DNA of 64,000 nt from Lentisphaerota bacterium (GTDB lineage: Bacteria > Verrucomicrobiota > Lentisphaeria > Victivallales > Victivallaceae), in the NCBI GenBank assembly GCA_024225035.1, contig JAAEMX010000219.1, positions 1 through 64,000 on the forward strand, in the 5' to 3' direction. The notes under the pieces are model-generated. The model was not told where the DNA came from. It worked only from the letters and a program-made list of their open reading frames with translations, and made no database searches. The position numbers and the translations under genes were made by a program. Below, piece after piece: positions 1-8,743 of this stretch. Each line of letters starts with the position of its first letter. Within the stretch, counting starts at the first letter, position 1.

Positions 1-121
1 GTGCTACAATATTTTAGAATGTTTCATTGTTTTAGGGCTTTCAGCGCCTCCTTTTCTGAAGGCTCTATCTTCTCTCCTTTGTCGTAATATGTTGTTGTAG
101 GTAGCTCTAAGTTGCTCTACG

Positions 122-160
122 ATGTAAGATATGGGTAAGATGATAAATTTTGAGTAAGAT
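122..160. repeat. 39-bp dispersed repeat with three TAAGAT boxes, copy 1
   Basis: This segment matches 13395-13433 at 34 of 39 positions without gaps. Both copies carry TAAGAT three times with the same spacing (starts 11 and 19 bases apart; here at 125, 136 and 155). The order is conserved, so the two are direct repeats. This copy lies in an AT-rich stretch upstream of the first orphan gene. The regular sub-repeats look like a protein-binding array or the end of a mobile element, but no transposase was identified, so the role is open. Confidence 0.5.
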
Positions 161-209
161 ATTAAGAAAAAATTTTAAAGTTATAAGTTATTAATGGGGC
201 GTTATATGT

Positions 210-1160
210 GTGTTCTTGTTTTGGGCTTGTATAAGCTGCATCTATCAGCTAAGGCACCTCAAAGATGAACGTAAATATTATCTAGATCAGCAAGGGACCA
301 CACCATTTTATATAAGAACGTTTCCTATCGACAAATACAGCTACCATTGCGCAAGACAGTTATTCAGCGGGGACAGAGCTATTAACGTAGAATCTGCTGA
401 AAATAATAAAGAGTATAAAGGTCCTGACTTTAATGTGGTGCATTTCAACTGTCACAAATATGCGGCTAAATTTTTAATACGTATTGGCATTGTTGACGGC
501 TTTCTCTTGAAATTTAATTATCCAACTGCAGTAGATAAGGGAAGTAAATATTTTCAGTTGGTCAATCTCAAATATACAGGCAACAAACTATGGCTATTAG
601 ATGACAATTCTTCAACTGCAACCCCTGAGCCACATAACACTCATAGTGTAAATTATCCTGCATCTTATTACCAGATGGCTAACACCAGTATATGCAATAT
701 GCTTAACAGATTTAATACAACTGAGCAATTGAGGTCTTTTATTCAAAAATACCACTTAGAAAAAAACTTATATTCATTGAGTATAAGGATTTTGGAAGAT
801 TACCGAAAAACCGGTTTAAACAGAATAATTCATGCTCAAAGGCATCATACACAGACTGTTAATGAAATCATCATCAATCTTCGCAGCTACAGCGGCACTA
901 ATCCTATGTATCAGCTCAATCAGATGCTTAATAAATATATGGTTCCATTAACGCCTGAGTTGATAACGATAAATCCGTCCGGAAGTTTTTTTATGAGACT
1001 CCTTTTTATAAAAGAATTAATACCCCTTAACGCTAATTTATACTCCCCGTCATTGAGTAGGAAATCTGAACATAAAAGTGGTAAATCAGCATCATATGAT
1101 CCTTTAGATTCAATTGGATATTCACTGGAAAGCACTTTTGACCCCGATGAGTCAATTTAA
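210..1160 (+). CDS. orphan protein of unknown function (316 aa, uncertain start)
   Basis: Not recognised. The reading frame opens after an in-frame TAA at 192 and has only a GTG at 210 as a plausible start; there is no ATG until about residue 150 and no clear ribosome binding site. The true start may differ, or the 5' end may be damaged. No convincing signal peptide or domain is seen. A short Asn-Cys-His motif (F-N-C-H-K-Y-A, around residue 78) could be a catalytic Cys/His environment, but this is speculation. The C-terminal 40 residues are Ser-rich and look disordered. The gene is AT-rich and sits just upstream of a kinase-like orphan on the same strand; the two may form an accessory pair. 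Confidence 0.5.
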   Translation: MFLFWACISCIYQLRHLKDERKYYLDQQGTTPFYIRTFPIDKYSYHCARQLFSGDRAINVESAENNKEYKGPDFNVVHFNCHKYAAKFLIRIGIVDGFLLKFNYPTAVDKGSKYFQLVNLKYTGNKLWLLDDNSSTATPEPHNTHSVNYPASYYQMANTSICNMLNRFNTTEQLRSFIQKYHLEKNLYSLSIRILEDYRKTGLNRIIHAQRHHTQTVNEIIINLRSYSGTNPMYQLNQMLNKYMVPLTPELITINPSGSFFMRLLFIKELIPLNANLYSPSLSRKSEHKSGKSASYDPLDSIGYSLESTFDPDESI

Positions 1161-1387
1161 AGAATTTCAACCATGTAACCTGTACCGACAAGCATTAATC
1201 TGCAGGTAAGGAATATTGCTATTCTTACAAAGAATAATGGTTATCTGTAACAAGTAGAACAAAGTACCTGCTTCAGGTTACTATTAAACTGAAGAGTAGA
1301 AATAAAAGTTGTATAATAATTAATTTTATTAGTTAATATAACTGATTTTTGAAACCAACCTTTAATTCAAGAAAATGATTTGTTTTT

Positions 1388-2548
1388 ATGAATGAATTTA
1401 TATTACAATATGCCGATGAAAGCAACAAAACGCTTAGCCCGGTCAGTGCGATTACTAATGCGGTAGATAGCTATATAAGAATTCGGCAGCAATGGGTAAC
1501 CCAAAAAAAAACCGGACTTGGGTGGCGTGGAAGCTTCAAGAGCGGTCGATTATTTTTCAATCGCAGTAAAACTCATAAAAATATTAAAATAATGCAGGAT
1601 ATTAAGAATATTCTTGAAGACAGAGTCCATTCTTACGACTATAAGATCTATCAAATCAAAGAGAAATGCAAACACTTGTCTTCACATGGTATGGCCAGGC
1701 AACTAATTGATAAATTTCTGGAATCATCCATTTCAAGAAATAGAGCATATCTTAATTCAGAACTGACTCGATCTAACAGTGTTTATATAGAAAATCACAG
1801 AGGTTATGACGTTAGTGATATTTTAGGTCAAGGGCAGGATGGCGTTGTGAAAAGGCTGATGCAGCGCAATGGGAACAATGACCTTGTATTAAAAACGATG
1901 ACTGGAAAAAACGTTAATAAACAAGCCCTTCTCAACGAGGTCAGCATTTTTAAAGAAGTATACGACACTCTGGGCAGACCATATTTTAACATCGACTCAC
2001 AAGTTCGTTTACTGGATAATATACCATTTCACAACCAATGCGGAATGACAATGCCAGAAATTCCAGGAACCAGCCTTAGTGATTATGTTCTTACAAAAGA
2101 ATATGATGAAGAAATGGTTTTTTATGCGGTATTCAAGTTCTTATGGATTCTACACGAAAAACTCCAGATTATTCACGGCGATGCTCATACTGGCAACATA
2201 ATGATTTTAGATTTTTATAATGTTTTTTTCATTGATTTTGGAAGAGGCAAGAAGTTTTATATGCAAGATAACCAATTTCACATTGATGTGGCGAAGGACC
2301 TTGCAGCAGTCGTATCCCAGTTACTGGTATGTCGTAATATAAAAGGCATCAAATGCAACCAATCCTTAGCTCAAATTATTGATCAATATGGTTTATATTG
2401 CTGGTTTACTAACTTTTTTGACGGGAACTTAAGGAGCGTACAAAAATTCCTTGCTTACCTCAACAGTATGCTGGATAACTTTTACAAAGGGTTCATAATA
2501 AATGATCAAATAGTTTTAAAACTTGGAAATTTGAGATTGCAACCTTAA
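1388..2548 (+). CDS. protein kinase-like protein with atypical HGDAHTGN catalytic loop
   Basis: A 386-residue protein whose C-terminal half has the main protein-kinase-fold motifs in order: glycine loop LGQGQDGVV (about residue 148), VAIK-type lysine in LVLKTMTG, helix-C glutamate in LLNEVSIF, catalytic loop HGDAHTGNIM (about residue 260) and a DFG metal site in FIDFGRG. This predicts an active phosphotransferase. The HGDxxxxN loop resembles aminoglycoside/lipopolysaccharide kinases and the compact kinases used as bacterial effectors more than classical HRD kinases. The first 140 residues are basic and match nothing I recognise. There is no signal peptide or membrane segment. Function and substrate are unknown. 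The gene is followed by a strong terminator at 2608. Confidence 0.7.
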   Translation: MNEFILQYADESNKTLSPVSAITNAVDSYIRIRQQWVTQKKTGLGWRGSFKSGRLFFNRSKTHKNIKIMQDIKNILEDRVHSYDYKIYQIKEKCKHLSSHGMARQLIDKFLESSISRNRAYLNSELTRSNSVYIENHRGYDVSDILGQGQDGVVKRLMQRNGNNDLVLKTMTGKNVNKQALLNEVSIFKEVYDTLGRPYFNIDSQVRLLDNIPFHNQCGMTMPEIPGTSLSDYVLTKEYDEEMVFYAVFKFLWILHEKLQIIHGDAHTGNIMILDFYNVFFIDFGRGKKFYMQDNQFHIDVAKDLAAVVSQLLVCRNIKGIKCNQSLAQIIDQYGLYCWFTNFFDGNLRSVQKFLAYLNSMLDNFYKGFIINDQIVLKLGNLRLQP

Positions 2549-2607
2549 AAAACTTATGTCTTTCAGTAGCACGTAAGCTATATAAATAAATACAGTATAG
2601 AATTTTC

Positions 2608-2667
2608 AACCCGGCCTGGCATTCAATTATCACCTTATTGACCGCAGGCCGGGTTATTTTATTATTT
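2608..2667 (+). terminator. rho-independent terminator after the kinase-like gene
   Basis: An 11-bp perfect stem (2608-2618 with 2645-2655, AACCCGGCCTG and its complement) encloses a 26-base loop and is followed by an A/T run (ATTTTATTATTT). It ends the transcript of the kinase-like gene. Confidence 0.75.
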
Positions 2668-3056
2668 CCAATATTACTTGATCAAACACTTCTCCCAAAT
2701 AAAATTTTTTGTCAATTTTGATAAATTTTGACGAAAGCTCTGGTATAAGCCAAATATTATTGGGTTCTTTTTTCAAATACTGCAATAAACAAAAGTATAC
2801 AGATGCAAAACAACAGGCGCCTCAATTAAAACGTTAACCATCTTTATCAATCTCAACCTGACAGTCAGTGCTGGTGTTAGCGCTGTTTGTCAGGTTTATT
2901 TAACCAGACTTTACTTCTCTAAACGTTCCCTTATTAAACAATCTGCGCCGACCTGCATTGTAGTACATTATTTGTTGCTAAATATAATAATTAGTGTATA
3001 TTATTCTTTTAAACTAACAAATATATTACTCTTTAAAGCACAAGGCCTAATCAACT
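2668..3056. other. AT-rich intergenic region with a second hairpin
   Basis: About 390 bases with no gene. It contains a strong extended hairpin at 2855-2896: outer stem AACCTGACA/TGTCAGGTT and inner stem CAGTGCT/AGCGCTG around a GGTGTT loop, without a good T-run. It could be a weak terminator or a structured leader for the sulfatase maturase gene that starts at 3057. No leader peptide or known riboswitch was recognised. Confidence 0.5.
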
Positions 3057-4313
3057 ATGAGAGAGTTCAGTCTACTGATTAAACCTGCATCTTTTGACTG
3101 CAACCTTCGCTGTGCATACTGCTTTTACCTGAAGAAGGAAGAAGTATTCGGCAACAGTATTCACCGTATGTCAGATGAAGTTCTGGAAAAAATGGTATCC
3201 TCTTTTCTGGATATTGAAATGTCAAATCATTCTTTTGCCTGGCAAGGCGGAGAGCCATCCGTAATGGGGGTAGACTTTTACCAGCGTGCCATAACTATGA
3301 TGAAAAAGCACGGGGATGAAAAAAACGTAGCCAACGCTCTTCAAACCAATGGTACTCTTTTAAATGATGACTGGGGCAAACTTTTAAGAGACTTTAATTT
3401 TCTCGTTGGACTCAGCATGGATGGACCGGCTGAACTCCATGACCTTTACCGGAAGGATGCCGGTGGCAAAGGTACTCACAAAAAAGTTTATAACACTATA
3501 AAACTTTTAAGACGCCACAGAGTTGAATTCAATATCCTTACTCTTGTTAGCCAAGCTAATATTAAACACCCTCTGGAAGTCTACAGGTACCTGAAGAAAC
3601 TCGGCATAAAATACCATCAGTACATTGAATGCTTTGAAACGGCTCCGGGAGGAGGCTTAGCTCCTTTTGCCGTATCAGGTGTTGAGTGGGGGAAATTTAT
3701 GTGCAGAATATTCGATGAATGGTACAAAGGTGATCGCTATGATATCTCTGTTCGCCTTTTCGATTCAATACTGCACCAGTTGGTAGAGAAGAGGTCGAAC
3801 GTGTGTAATATGGGTCGCGACTGCCGCCAATACCTAGTGGTAGAATATAACGGAGATGTTTTCCCTTGCGACTTTTTTGTTGAACCTCGTTTTAAACTGG
3901 GTAACGTAATGGAAAACAGTTTCCAGGAAATGATCGATTCCGACCTGTACAAAGAATTCGGCAAACGTAAGACCGCTACAGATGAAGTCTGTGGCGACTG
4001 CCAGTGGATTGACCTATGTGCCGGTTGCTGCCCCAAAAACCGTCCCGACCGAGCTCAAGATGCAAAAACTTTATCTGAGTTGTGCGCTGGATGGAAAATG
4101 TTTTATTCACACACATATGACCGCTTCAAAGAACTGGCCAAAGAAATAAGGTTTCGTCGCGAAACAGAACAGCGGGTACAAGTCCATAGACAACTGCTGA
4201 GGATGTTTCAACAGGGGAATATTGGGCTGGAAGCTCCGTGTCCATGCGGTAGCGGGCTATTGCTGAAGCAATGCATGGCTCCAGAATTAAACCAGCTTTT
4301 GGGTGGTCGATAA
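3057..4313 (+). CDS. anaerobic sulfatase-maturating enzyme (radical SAM/SPASM)
   Basis: A 418-residue radical SAM enzyme. It would oxidise the active-site Cys or Ser of type I sulfatases to formylglycine in the cytoplasm, using S-adenosylmethionine and iron-sulfur clusters. The first cluster motif is C15-x3-C19-x2-C22, followed by the AWQGGEP motif typical of the anSME family (about residue 61). C-terminal SPASM cysteines are seen in CNMGRDC, FPCDFF and CGDCQWIDLCAGCC. Beyond the family core there is an extra C-terminal tail ending in a SEC-C-like zinc motif (CPCGSG...C, about residues 397-407), which is unusual for this enzyme. No sulfatase gene lies in the window. The stop overlaps the upstream reach of the following DUF202 gene, suggesting a two-gene operon. 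Confidence 0.88.
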   Translation: MREFSLLIKPASFDCNLRCAYCFYLKKEEVFGNSIHRMSDEVLEKMVSSFLDIEMSNHSFAWQGGEPSVMGVDFYQRAITMMKKHGDEKNVANALQTNGTLLNDDWGKLLRDFNFLVGLSMDGPAELHDLYRKDAGGKGTHKKVYNTIKLLRRHRVEFNILTLVSQANIKHPLEVYRYLKKLGIKYHQYIECFETAPGGGLAPFAVSGVEWGKFMCRIFDEWYKGDRYDISVRLFDSILHQLVEKRSNVCNMGRDCRQYLVVEYNGDVFPCDFFVEPRFKLGNVMENSFQEMIDSDLYKEFGKRKTATDEVCGDCQWIDLCAGCCPKNRPDRAQDAKTLSELCAGWKMFYSHTYDRFKELAKEIRFRRETEQRVQVHRQLLRMFQQGNIGLEAPCPCGSGLLLKQCMAPELNQLLGGR

Positions 4314-4347
4314 AAGCAAAAGAAGAGAGAAACAAAGGAGACATAAA

Positions 4348-4650
4348 ATGGAATACTATAAAGTTAATCCGGACAATATGATTGTTAGAGATCATTTGGC
4401 ACTGGATAGAACTATCCTGGCTAATGAAAGAACTTTTTTGGCTTATCTGCGTACTGCTGTAGGCTTTGCTGCCGGCGGAATCACTTTGCTAAAAGTATTT
4501 GACAGTTTCTGGTGGCAATTATCTGGTTGGACTGCAGTTGGAGCTTCATTGTTTATCATTATTCTTGGAATAATCAGAGCCAATAAAATGAAACGCATCC
4601 TGTGTACCATCCGCGAAAACAACGAAGAAGCGTCTAACTCGAACAACTAA
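4348..4650 (+). CDS. DUF202 (YidH-like) small membrane protein
   Basis: A 100-residue protein with the DUF202 signature RDHLALDRTILANERTFLAY followed by two clear hydrophobic segments (residues about 35-55 and 62-82). The start at 4348 is chosen because AAAGGAG lies 6-8 bases upstream; a longer in-frame start at 4303 would overlap the sulfatase maturase and lacks a ribosome site. The family is widespread in the inner membrane and has no assigned function. It is probably co-transcribed with the maturase gene 34 bases upstream. Confidence 0.8.
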   Translation: MEYYKVNPDNMIVRDHLALDRTILANERTFLAYLRTAVGFAAGGITLLKVFDSFWWQLSGWTAVGASLFIIILGIIRANKMKRILCTIRENNEEASNSNN

Positions 4651-4676
4651 AATATACAGCAGCCATCTTCTCGTTA

Positions 4677-4707
4677 TTGCGGTATAGGTATTATTCCTAT
4701 GCCGCAA
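4677..4707 (+). terminator. hairpin after DUF202 gene, fused to tRNA fragment
   Basis: Arms 4677-4688 and 4696-4707 pair over 12 bp (one G-T pair) around a 7-base loop. No T-run follows, so termination is uncertain. The right arm runs directly into the tRNA-Gln fragment at 4702, so the hairpin spans the presumed left island junction. Confidence 0.5.
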
Positions 4708-4733
4708 GGACTCGAACCTCGACTAAATGAACC
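4702..4733 (-). repeat. tRNA-Gln 3'-half fragment (candidate attachment-site remnant)
   Basis: These 32 bases match 13493-13524, inside the intact tRNA-Gln gene, at 31 of 32 positions and in the same orientation. They cover three bases of the acceptor 3' strand, the T arm, variable loop and the 3' side of the anticodon arm. The rest of the tRNA is absent. An intact tRNA at one end and a partial copy of its 3' half at the other, in direct orientation, is the standard trace of site-specific integration at a tRNA gene. Confidence 0.75.
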
Positions 4734-4788
4734 GGGATAACAAAGGCCTGAATCATGTCTTGTAATGTCCACTCTTTTTTAGAGTAGA

Positions 4789-6333
4789 TCACATAATATC
4801 TATTCCCGTAGCTTCAGAAATAATATCATTACTTATATTTTTATTTTTAAGCTTCATAGCAATATCATATTTTATTTTTTTAATTTCCTGCATAGAAAAA
4901 GTTATATCGGTACTAACTAAACAGTAGCAAAGCCTTCCGAATATTTTCTTTATATAAAGCTGATCGAGAATATATTTAGTTTTCCCATCCGGAGTAGTCA
5001 CCTTATAAGTCAACTTTGTTTGCTTCTTTTTGCTATTGAAAGCTTGAAGGATTTTTGTTTTCACGTCGTCAGTCATTTTCCATTTACCACTGTTAACAAA
5101 ATCATTCTGAGATTTTATGGCAGAGGCTTTATAGGAAAAAATTTGTTCATATGCATCATTTTCATAAAGAGTTTTAAATGTTTCAAAATCTCTTATTGCA
5201 ATTCCCTGCGAAAAAAAATCTATATTTAGTTTCAATATTTCATTTACTTCTTTTTGATTCTTTTCTTCAGTAACATCGCGATAAATACTTACCTGCCATA
5301 TTCTGTCAAAATAATCAAAAAAAGAATAATAAACTTTTAACCAGCGCACCTGATTATCTGGTTTCACTACCCTGAACTCAAAATTCTTTTTCTCAGAATG
5401 ATTCTTATCCAGATAAGATTCACTTAAAAATATGCTTCTGTCTTTTTCATACACAGTCCTGGCTATTCTTTCTTCATTTGTCCAGCTCATGAATTTTTCT
5501 TTTTCGTAACCAAAAATGTCTATGGTCTTGTCGTTGGCAAACAATATTTTTTTTGTTTCAAAATCCTGAATTATAAGAGAAGCATTCAATGAGTTTATGG
5601 ATTCTGCCATAATTTCATTAATATTCTCAACCTTTTTCTTCTCTGTAATATCAGTCATAATGGCTACCAGCCCTATAACTTTATCATCACTATCTATAAT
5701 AGGTATTTTTGATATCATACCCCATTTTCTTTTTTTTGTCCCAGGGATATATTGTTCAACACTAATAATAGGCTGTCTTGTGTTTATTACTTTCCGATCC
5801 TGTTCAGTATTATAACGTGATTCAGTTCTGTTAAAAAAGGCGTCATCTGTTTTATTAAAAATAGTGTAGTCTGACGAAAGAGACAGGTTGTTTAAAAAAG
5901 CTAAGTTGGCAATCACGTATTTCTGCCTGAAGTCCTTAGCGTAAAAAGCTATATCAGAAGTATTCATTAACCCGCTAATGAATAACATTTTGTTTTTTAA
6001 AGATGTATTCAAACTTTTTAATTCATTAATGATTTCTGATATATGCTTATCATACATTTTTATATTTTCAGTAGCCAGGTTATTCCAGATTTCAGCCGCG
6101 GCTGAAATCTGACTGCCTGTATAACTTGTTCTTTTAGCCAGATCTGAAATTTCACTTACTTCAACATTTAATTCAGATGCTATTTGAAAAATATTGGTTT
6201 CAGAAAGATTTGTCACACCCTTTTTACAGCGCCAGTATGTACCTCTGCTGATTCCGATTTTGCTGCATAGTTCCTGAATACTTATTTTCTTATTCTTACG
6301 TAGAAACTCTAACTTTTCAAAGAATATTTGCAT
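4789..6333 (-). CDS. HTH (XRE-like) transcriptional regulator with tandem PAS sensor domains
   Basis: A 514-residue protein. Residues about 5-60 form a Cro/C1-type helix-turn-helix (ISIQELCSKIGISRGTYWRC). The rest reads as three PAS domains, each ending in phrases typical of PAC motifs (VIGLVAIMTDITEKK, VSIYRDVTEEKN, YCLVSTDITFS). No kinase or output domain follows, so this is a one-component sensor that would bind a small ligand in the cytoplasm and act on DNA. It is divergent from the M24 peptidase operon across a 190-base region with an inverted repeat, so it is the likely local regulator. The combination of HTH and three PAS domains is not a textbook family. Confidence 0.8.
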   Translation of the reverse strand: MQIFFEKLEFLRKNKKISIQELCSKIGISRGTYWRCKKGVTNLSETNIFQIASELNVEVSEISDLAKRTSYTGSQISAAAEIWNNLATENIKMYDKHISEIINELKSLNTSLKNKMLFISGLMNTSDIAFYAKDFRQKYVIANLAFLNNLSLSSDYTIFNKTDDAFFNRTESRYNTEQDRKVINTRQPIISVEQYIPGTKKRKWGMISKIPIIDSDDKVIGLVAIMTDITEKKKVENINEIMAESINSLNASLIIQDFETKKILFANDKTIDIFGYEKEKFMSWTNEERIARTVYEKDRSIFLSESYLDKNHSEKKNFEFRVVKPDNQVRWLKVYYSFFDYFDRIWQVSIYRDVTEEKNQKEVNEILKLNIDFFSQGIAIRDFETFKTLYENDAYEQIFSYKASAIKSQNDFVNSGKWKMTDDVKTKILQAFNSKKKQTKLTYKVTTPDGKTKYILDQLYIKKIFGRLCYCLVSTDITFSMQEIKKIKYDIAMKLKNKNISNDIISEATGIDIM

Positions 6334-6523
6334 TCGATTACCAATATTTTATTTATTCTGAATTTTATTAGTTATAATATAACATTATTTAAACATTTTG
6401 AACATTATTTGTTTAAAATAATTTCTTTTTTTATATTTTCCTTTTTATTTACTATTTTTGTTGTCTATCTATTTCAAGGCCAATTATGAGAATAATAAAC
6501 TTTAAAACCGATGGGTTCGCCAA
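6334..6523. promoter_or_regulatory. divergent control region with inverted repeat (candidate operator)
   Basis: A very AT-rich region between the HTH-PAS regulator and the M24 operon. It holds an imperfect inverted repeat, ATTATTTAAACA at 6384-6395 and its near-complement at 6410-6422 (one extra base). There is also a direct repeat AACATTATTT at 6381 and 6401. A TATAAT box sits at 6373-6378. This is the obvious place for the regulator to bind, but binding is an inference. Confidence 0.45.
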
Positions 6524-7690
6524 ATGAGTAACTATCCACAACGCGGCTTTGATCATTCTGAATTTGAGAAGAGAACCTCAAGAGCACAAAAAATAATGCA
6601 CAATATGAAACTTGATGCAATATTTATTACCACAGAACCAAATGTACGTTATTTCTCCGGTTTTCACACTCAGTTCTGGCGGAGTCCAACAAGGCCTTGG
6701 TTTCTTGTAATACCGCTTGAAGGCAAACCAATAGCTGTTATTCCTGAAATTGGAGCAAGCGGAATGGCAAGTACATGGATTGATAATATTGTTACCTGGC
6801 CCTCACCAAAGCCGAAGGATGATGGAATAAGCCTGCTGGCAGAAACGTTGAATTCTTTACCTGCACGTTTTGGTCGCGTTGGAGCAACTTTGGGAATAGA
6901 GTCCCACCTTAGAATGCCTGTGAATAATTACCTGAAACTCACTGAACTTGTCAAAAAAGATTTTGTAGATATTTCATTGGCAATACATGGCTTGCGTCAG
7001 ATTAAATCTTCAGCCGAAATAGCAAAGAACCGTGAAATATGTCATATAACAAATACAGCCTTTGACAGGGTTCCGGAATATGCCCGTTCAGGTATGTCTG
7101 AGCGTGAGGTTTGCAAGCAATTCCGAATTGATTTGCTAAGTGAAGGTGCCGATGAATGTCCGTATATTATTGCCGGTTCAGGACCTGACGGCTACGATAG
7201 TATTATAATGGGGCCAACAGACCGTCTACTTGAACAAGGAGATGTTTTAATCATTGATACAGGAGCAGTTCGCGACGGTTATTTTTCGGACTTTGATCGT
7301 AACTGGGCATTCGGCTACGCAAGTGAGCAAACCAAGGCTGCGTATAGAGCTACTTATGCAGCTACGACTAAAGGGTTTGAAGCAGCACGGCCTGGAGCGA
7401 CAACCTCCGATATTTATTATGCGATGTGGAAAGTTTTAGAAGCTAACGGCGCGTTAGGTAATGACGTGGGCCGTCTCGGCCACGGGCTTGGAATAGAGTT
7501 AACAGAACGGCCTTCAAATACAGCTACAGACAATACAGTTCTCAAGCCGGGCATGGTTATGACCCTTGAGCCAGGCATGGTTTATGCGCCTGGGAAGTCA
7601 ATGGTTCACGAAGAAAATATAGTAATCACTGAAAATGGCGCTGAGTGGTTAACTAAACGTGCTGAACCTGAACTTATCATAATATCATGA
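6524..7690 (+). CDS. M24 family metallopeptidase / Xaa-Pro aminopeptidase-like hydrolase
   Basis: A 388-residue pita-bread fold enzyme. The N-terminal creatinase-like domain (to about 160) contains YFSGFHTQFW. The C-terminal catalytic domain has all five expected dinuclear-metal ligands: Asp in IIDTGA, Asp in YFSDFDRNW, His in GHGLGIELTE, Glu in TLEPGM and Glu in VHEENIVI. M24 proteins include prolidases, creatinase and ectoine hydrolase. In this operon of amino-acid-type enzymes a small-molecule hydrolase is more likely than a general peptidase, but the substrate cannot be read from the sequence. Its TGA overlaps the ATG of the first EamA transporter (ATGA), so the two are translationally coupled. 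Confidence 0.85.
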   Translation: MSNYPQRGFDHSEFEKRTSRAQKIMHNMKLDAIFITTEPNVRYFSGFHTQFWRSPTRPWFLVIPLEGKPIAVIPEIGASGMASTWIDNIVTWPSPKPKDDGISLLAETLNSLPARFGRVGATLGIESHLRMPVNNYLKLTELVKKDFVDISLAIHGLRQIKSSAEIAKNREICHITNTAFDRVPEYARSGMSEREVCKQFRIDLLSEGADECPYIIAGSGPDGYDSIIMGPTDRLLEQGDVLIIDTGAVRDGYFSDFDRNWAFGYASEQTKAAYRATYAATTKGFEAARPGATTSDIYYAMWKVLEANGALGNDVGRLGHGLGIELTERPSNTATDNTVLKPGMVMTLEPGMVYAPGKSMVHEENIVITENGAEWLTKRAEPELIIIS

Positions 7691-8673
7691 ATTACGTAAA
7701 GAAAAATATTTTCGCCGGATGGTTTGCAGCTATTCTGGTAGCTGTTATCTGGGGAGTAACAGGAGTAGTAGCTAAGCCCCTGACCTCAGTTGTTAATCCA
7801 ATTATTTTGGTATTTTACTGTTATGTTGCCGCTGCAGTTGGGCTGATTCTTATTTTTTCAGTTTCACACCGATTCAAAAGTTTGAATAAGGATCTGGGCT
7901 CTTCTTTAAAAATAGAAAAAAAAGATATCGCAAGAATAGCATTTTGCGGAATTGTAGGACAGGGATGTTTTGCCTTGTTCAATTTTTTATCACTGTCATA
8001 TATTACAGTAACTTCAAATGGAGTTGTTCAGGGGATGCAACCTTTTGCGACTATTTTCTTCGGCATAATGTTTTTTCATTTCAGGATGAATAAAATTCAG
8101 TGGACGGCATTTATTTTATCAGCGATATGCATTGTGTTAATGACTATGAACCATTCAGCTGGTAATTCAGGCAGTGGGAATACGCTTCTTGGAGTCTTAT
8201 TGGTTACCTGCTCAATGCTTTCATTAGCCTGGACATCGTATCTCCGTAATAGTCTTTCTGAAAAATATGGATCAGTTGTGTCAATGCTTTATCAATATAT
8301 TTCAGTAGCAATATGTGGATTTATCATTGTATATGCCATGGGATTAAAATTCTCACAAATAGCTATTATTTTATCAAGTCCGTTACTTATATGTTTACTT
8401 CTCTTTTCGGGCATAGTGATTTCGGGAGGCAGTTACCTTATTCAACTTTATTCCTTTAAAAGAATTGGTGTTGAAAAATCAACTATGGCTTTGAATCTTG
8501 TACCGCTGGTAAGTTATATATTTGCTGTGTTTACACTGGGAGAGCCGCTTCTTTTAGGTAAAACAATTCTCATATTGATAATCGTTACCGCTCTGTACGT
8601 ATTTACAAAATATGGAACCAACGACTGCAATAAAATAAAAACATCTTCAGAACTCAAACTGGAAGCATCATAA
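7687..8673 (+). CDS. EamA/DMT family transporter, first copy
   Basis: A 328-residue integral membrane protein with about ten hydrophobic segments and the two-fold repeat of the drug/metabolite transporter superfamily. It starts GWFAAILVAVIWGVTGVVAK, typical of EamA domain 1. It would move a small metabolite across the inner membrane; direction and substrate are unknown. It is coupled to the M24 gene by a 4-base overlap. It is clearly paralogous to the transporter at 9539 (shared motifs YITVTSNGVVQG / YISASENGVIQG and LSEKYGSV / LAEKYGSV), so the operon holds a duplicated pair. Confidence 0.87.
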   Translation: MNYVKKNIFAGWFAAILVAVIWGVTGVVAKPLTSVVNPIILVFYCYVAAAVGLILIFSVSHRFKSLNKDLGSSLKIEKKDIARIAFCGIVGQGCFALFNFLSLSYITVTSNGVVQGMQPFATIFFGIMFFHFRMNKIQWTAFILSAICIVLMTMNHSAGNSGSGNTLLGVLLVTCSMLSLAWTSYLRNSLSEKYGSVVSMLYQYISVAICGFIIVYAMGLKFSQIAIILSSPLLICLLLFSGIVISGGSYLIQLYSFKRIGVEKSTMALNLVPLVSYIFAVFTLGEPLLLGKTILILIIVTALYVFTKYGTNDCNKIKTSSELKLEAS

Positions 8674-8743
8674 ACTTTGAAGTAATCAGTATTTATACGA
8701 ATTAAAACTGACAAAAAAATTCAGGTACTATCGGGAGATAAAA

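Noticed and set aside
24..116. Minus-strand frame reading SNLELPTTTYYDKGEKI..., loosely like the start of an IS3-type transposase
   Set aside because: Only 30 codons, a stop just upstream and downstream, and similarity limited to a short phrase; not enough to call an insertion sequence.
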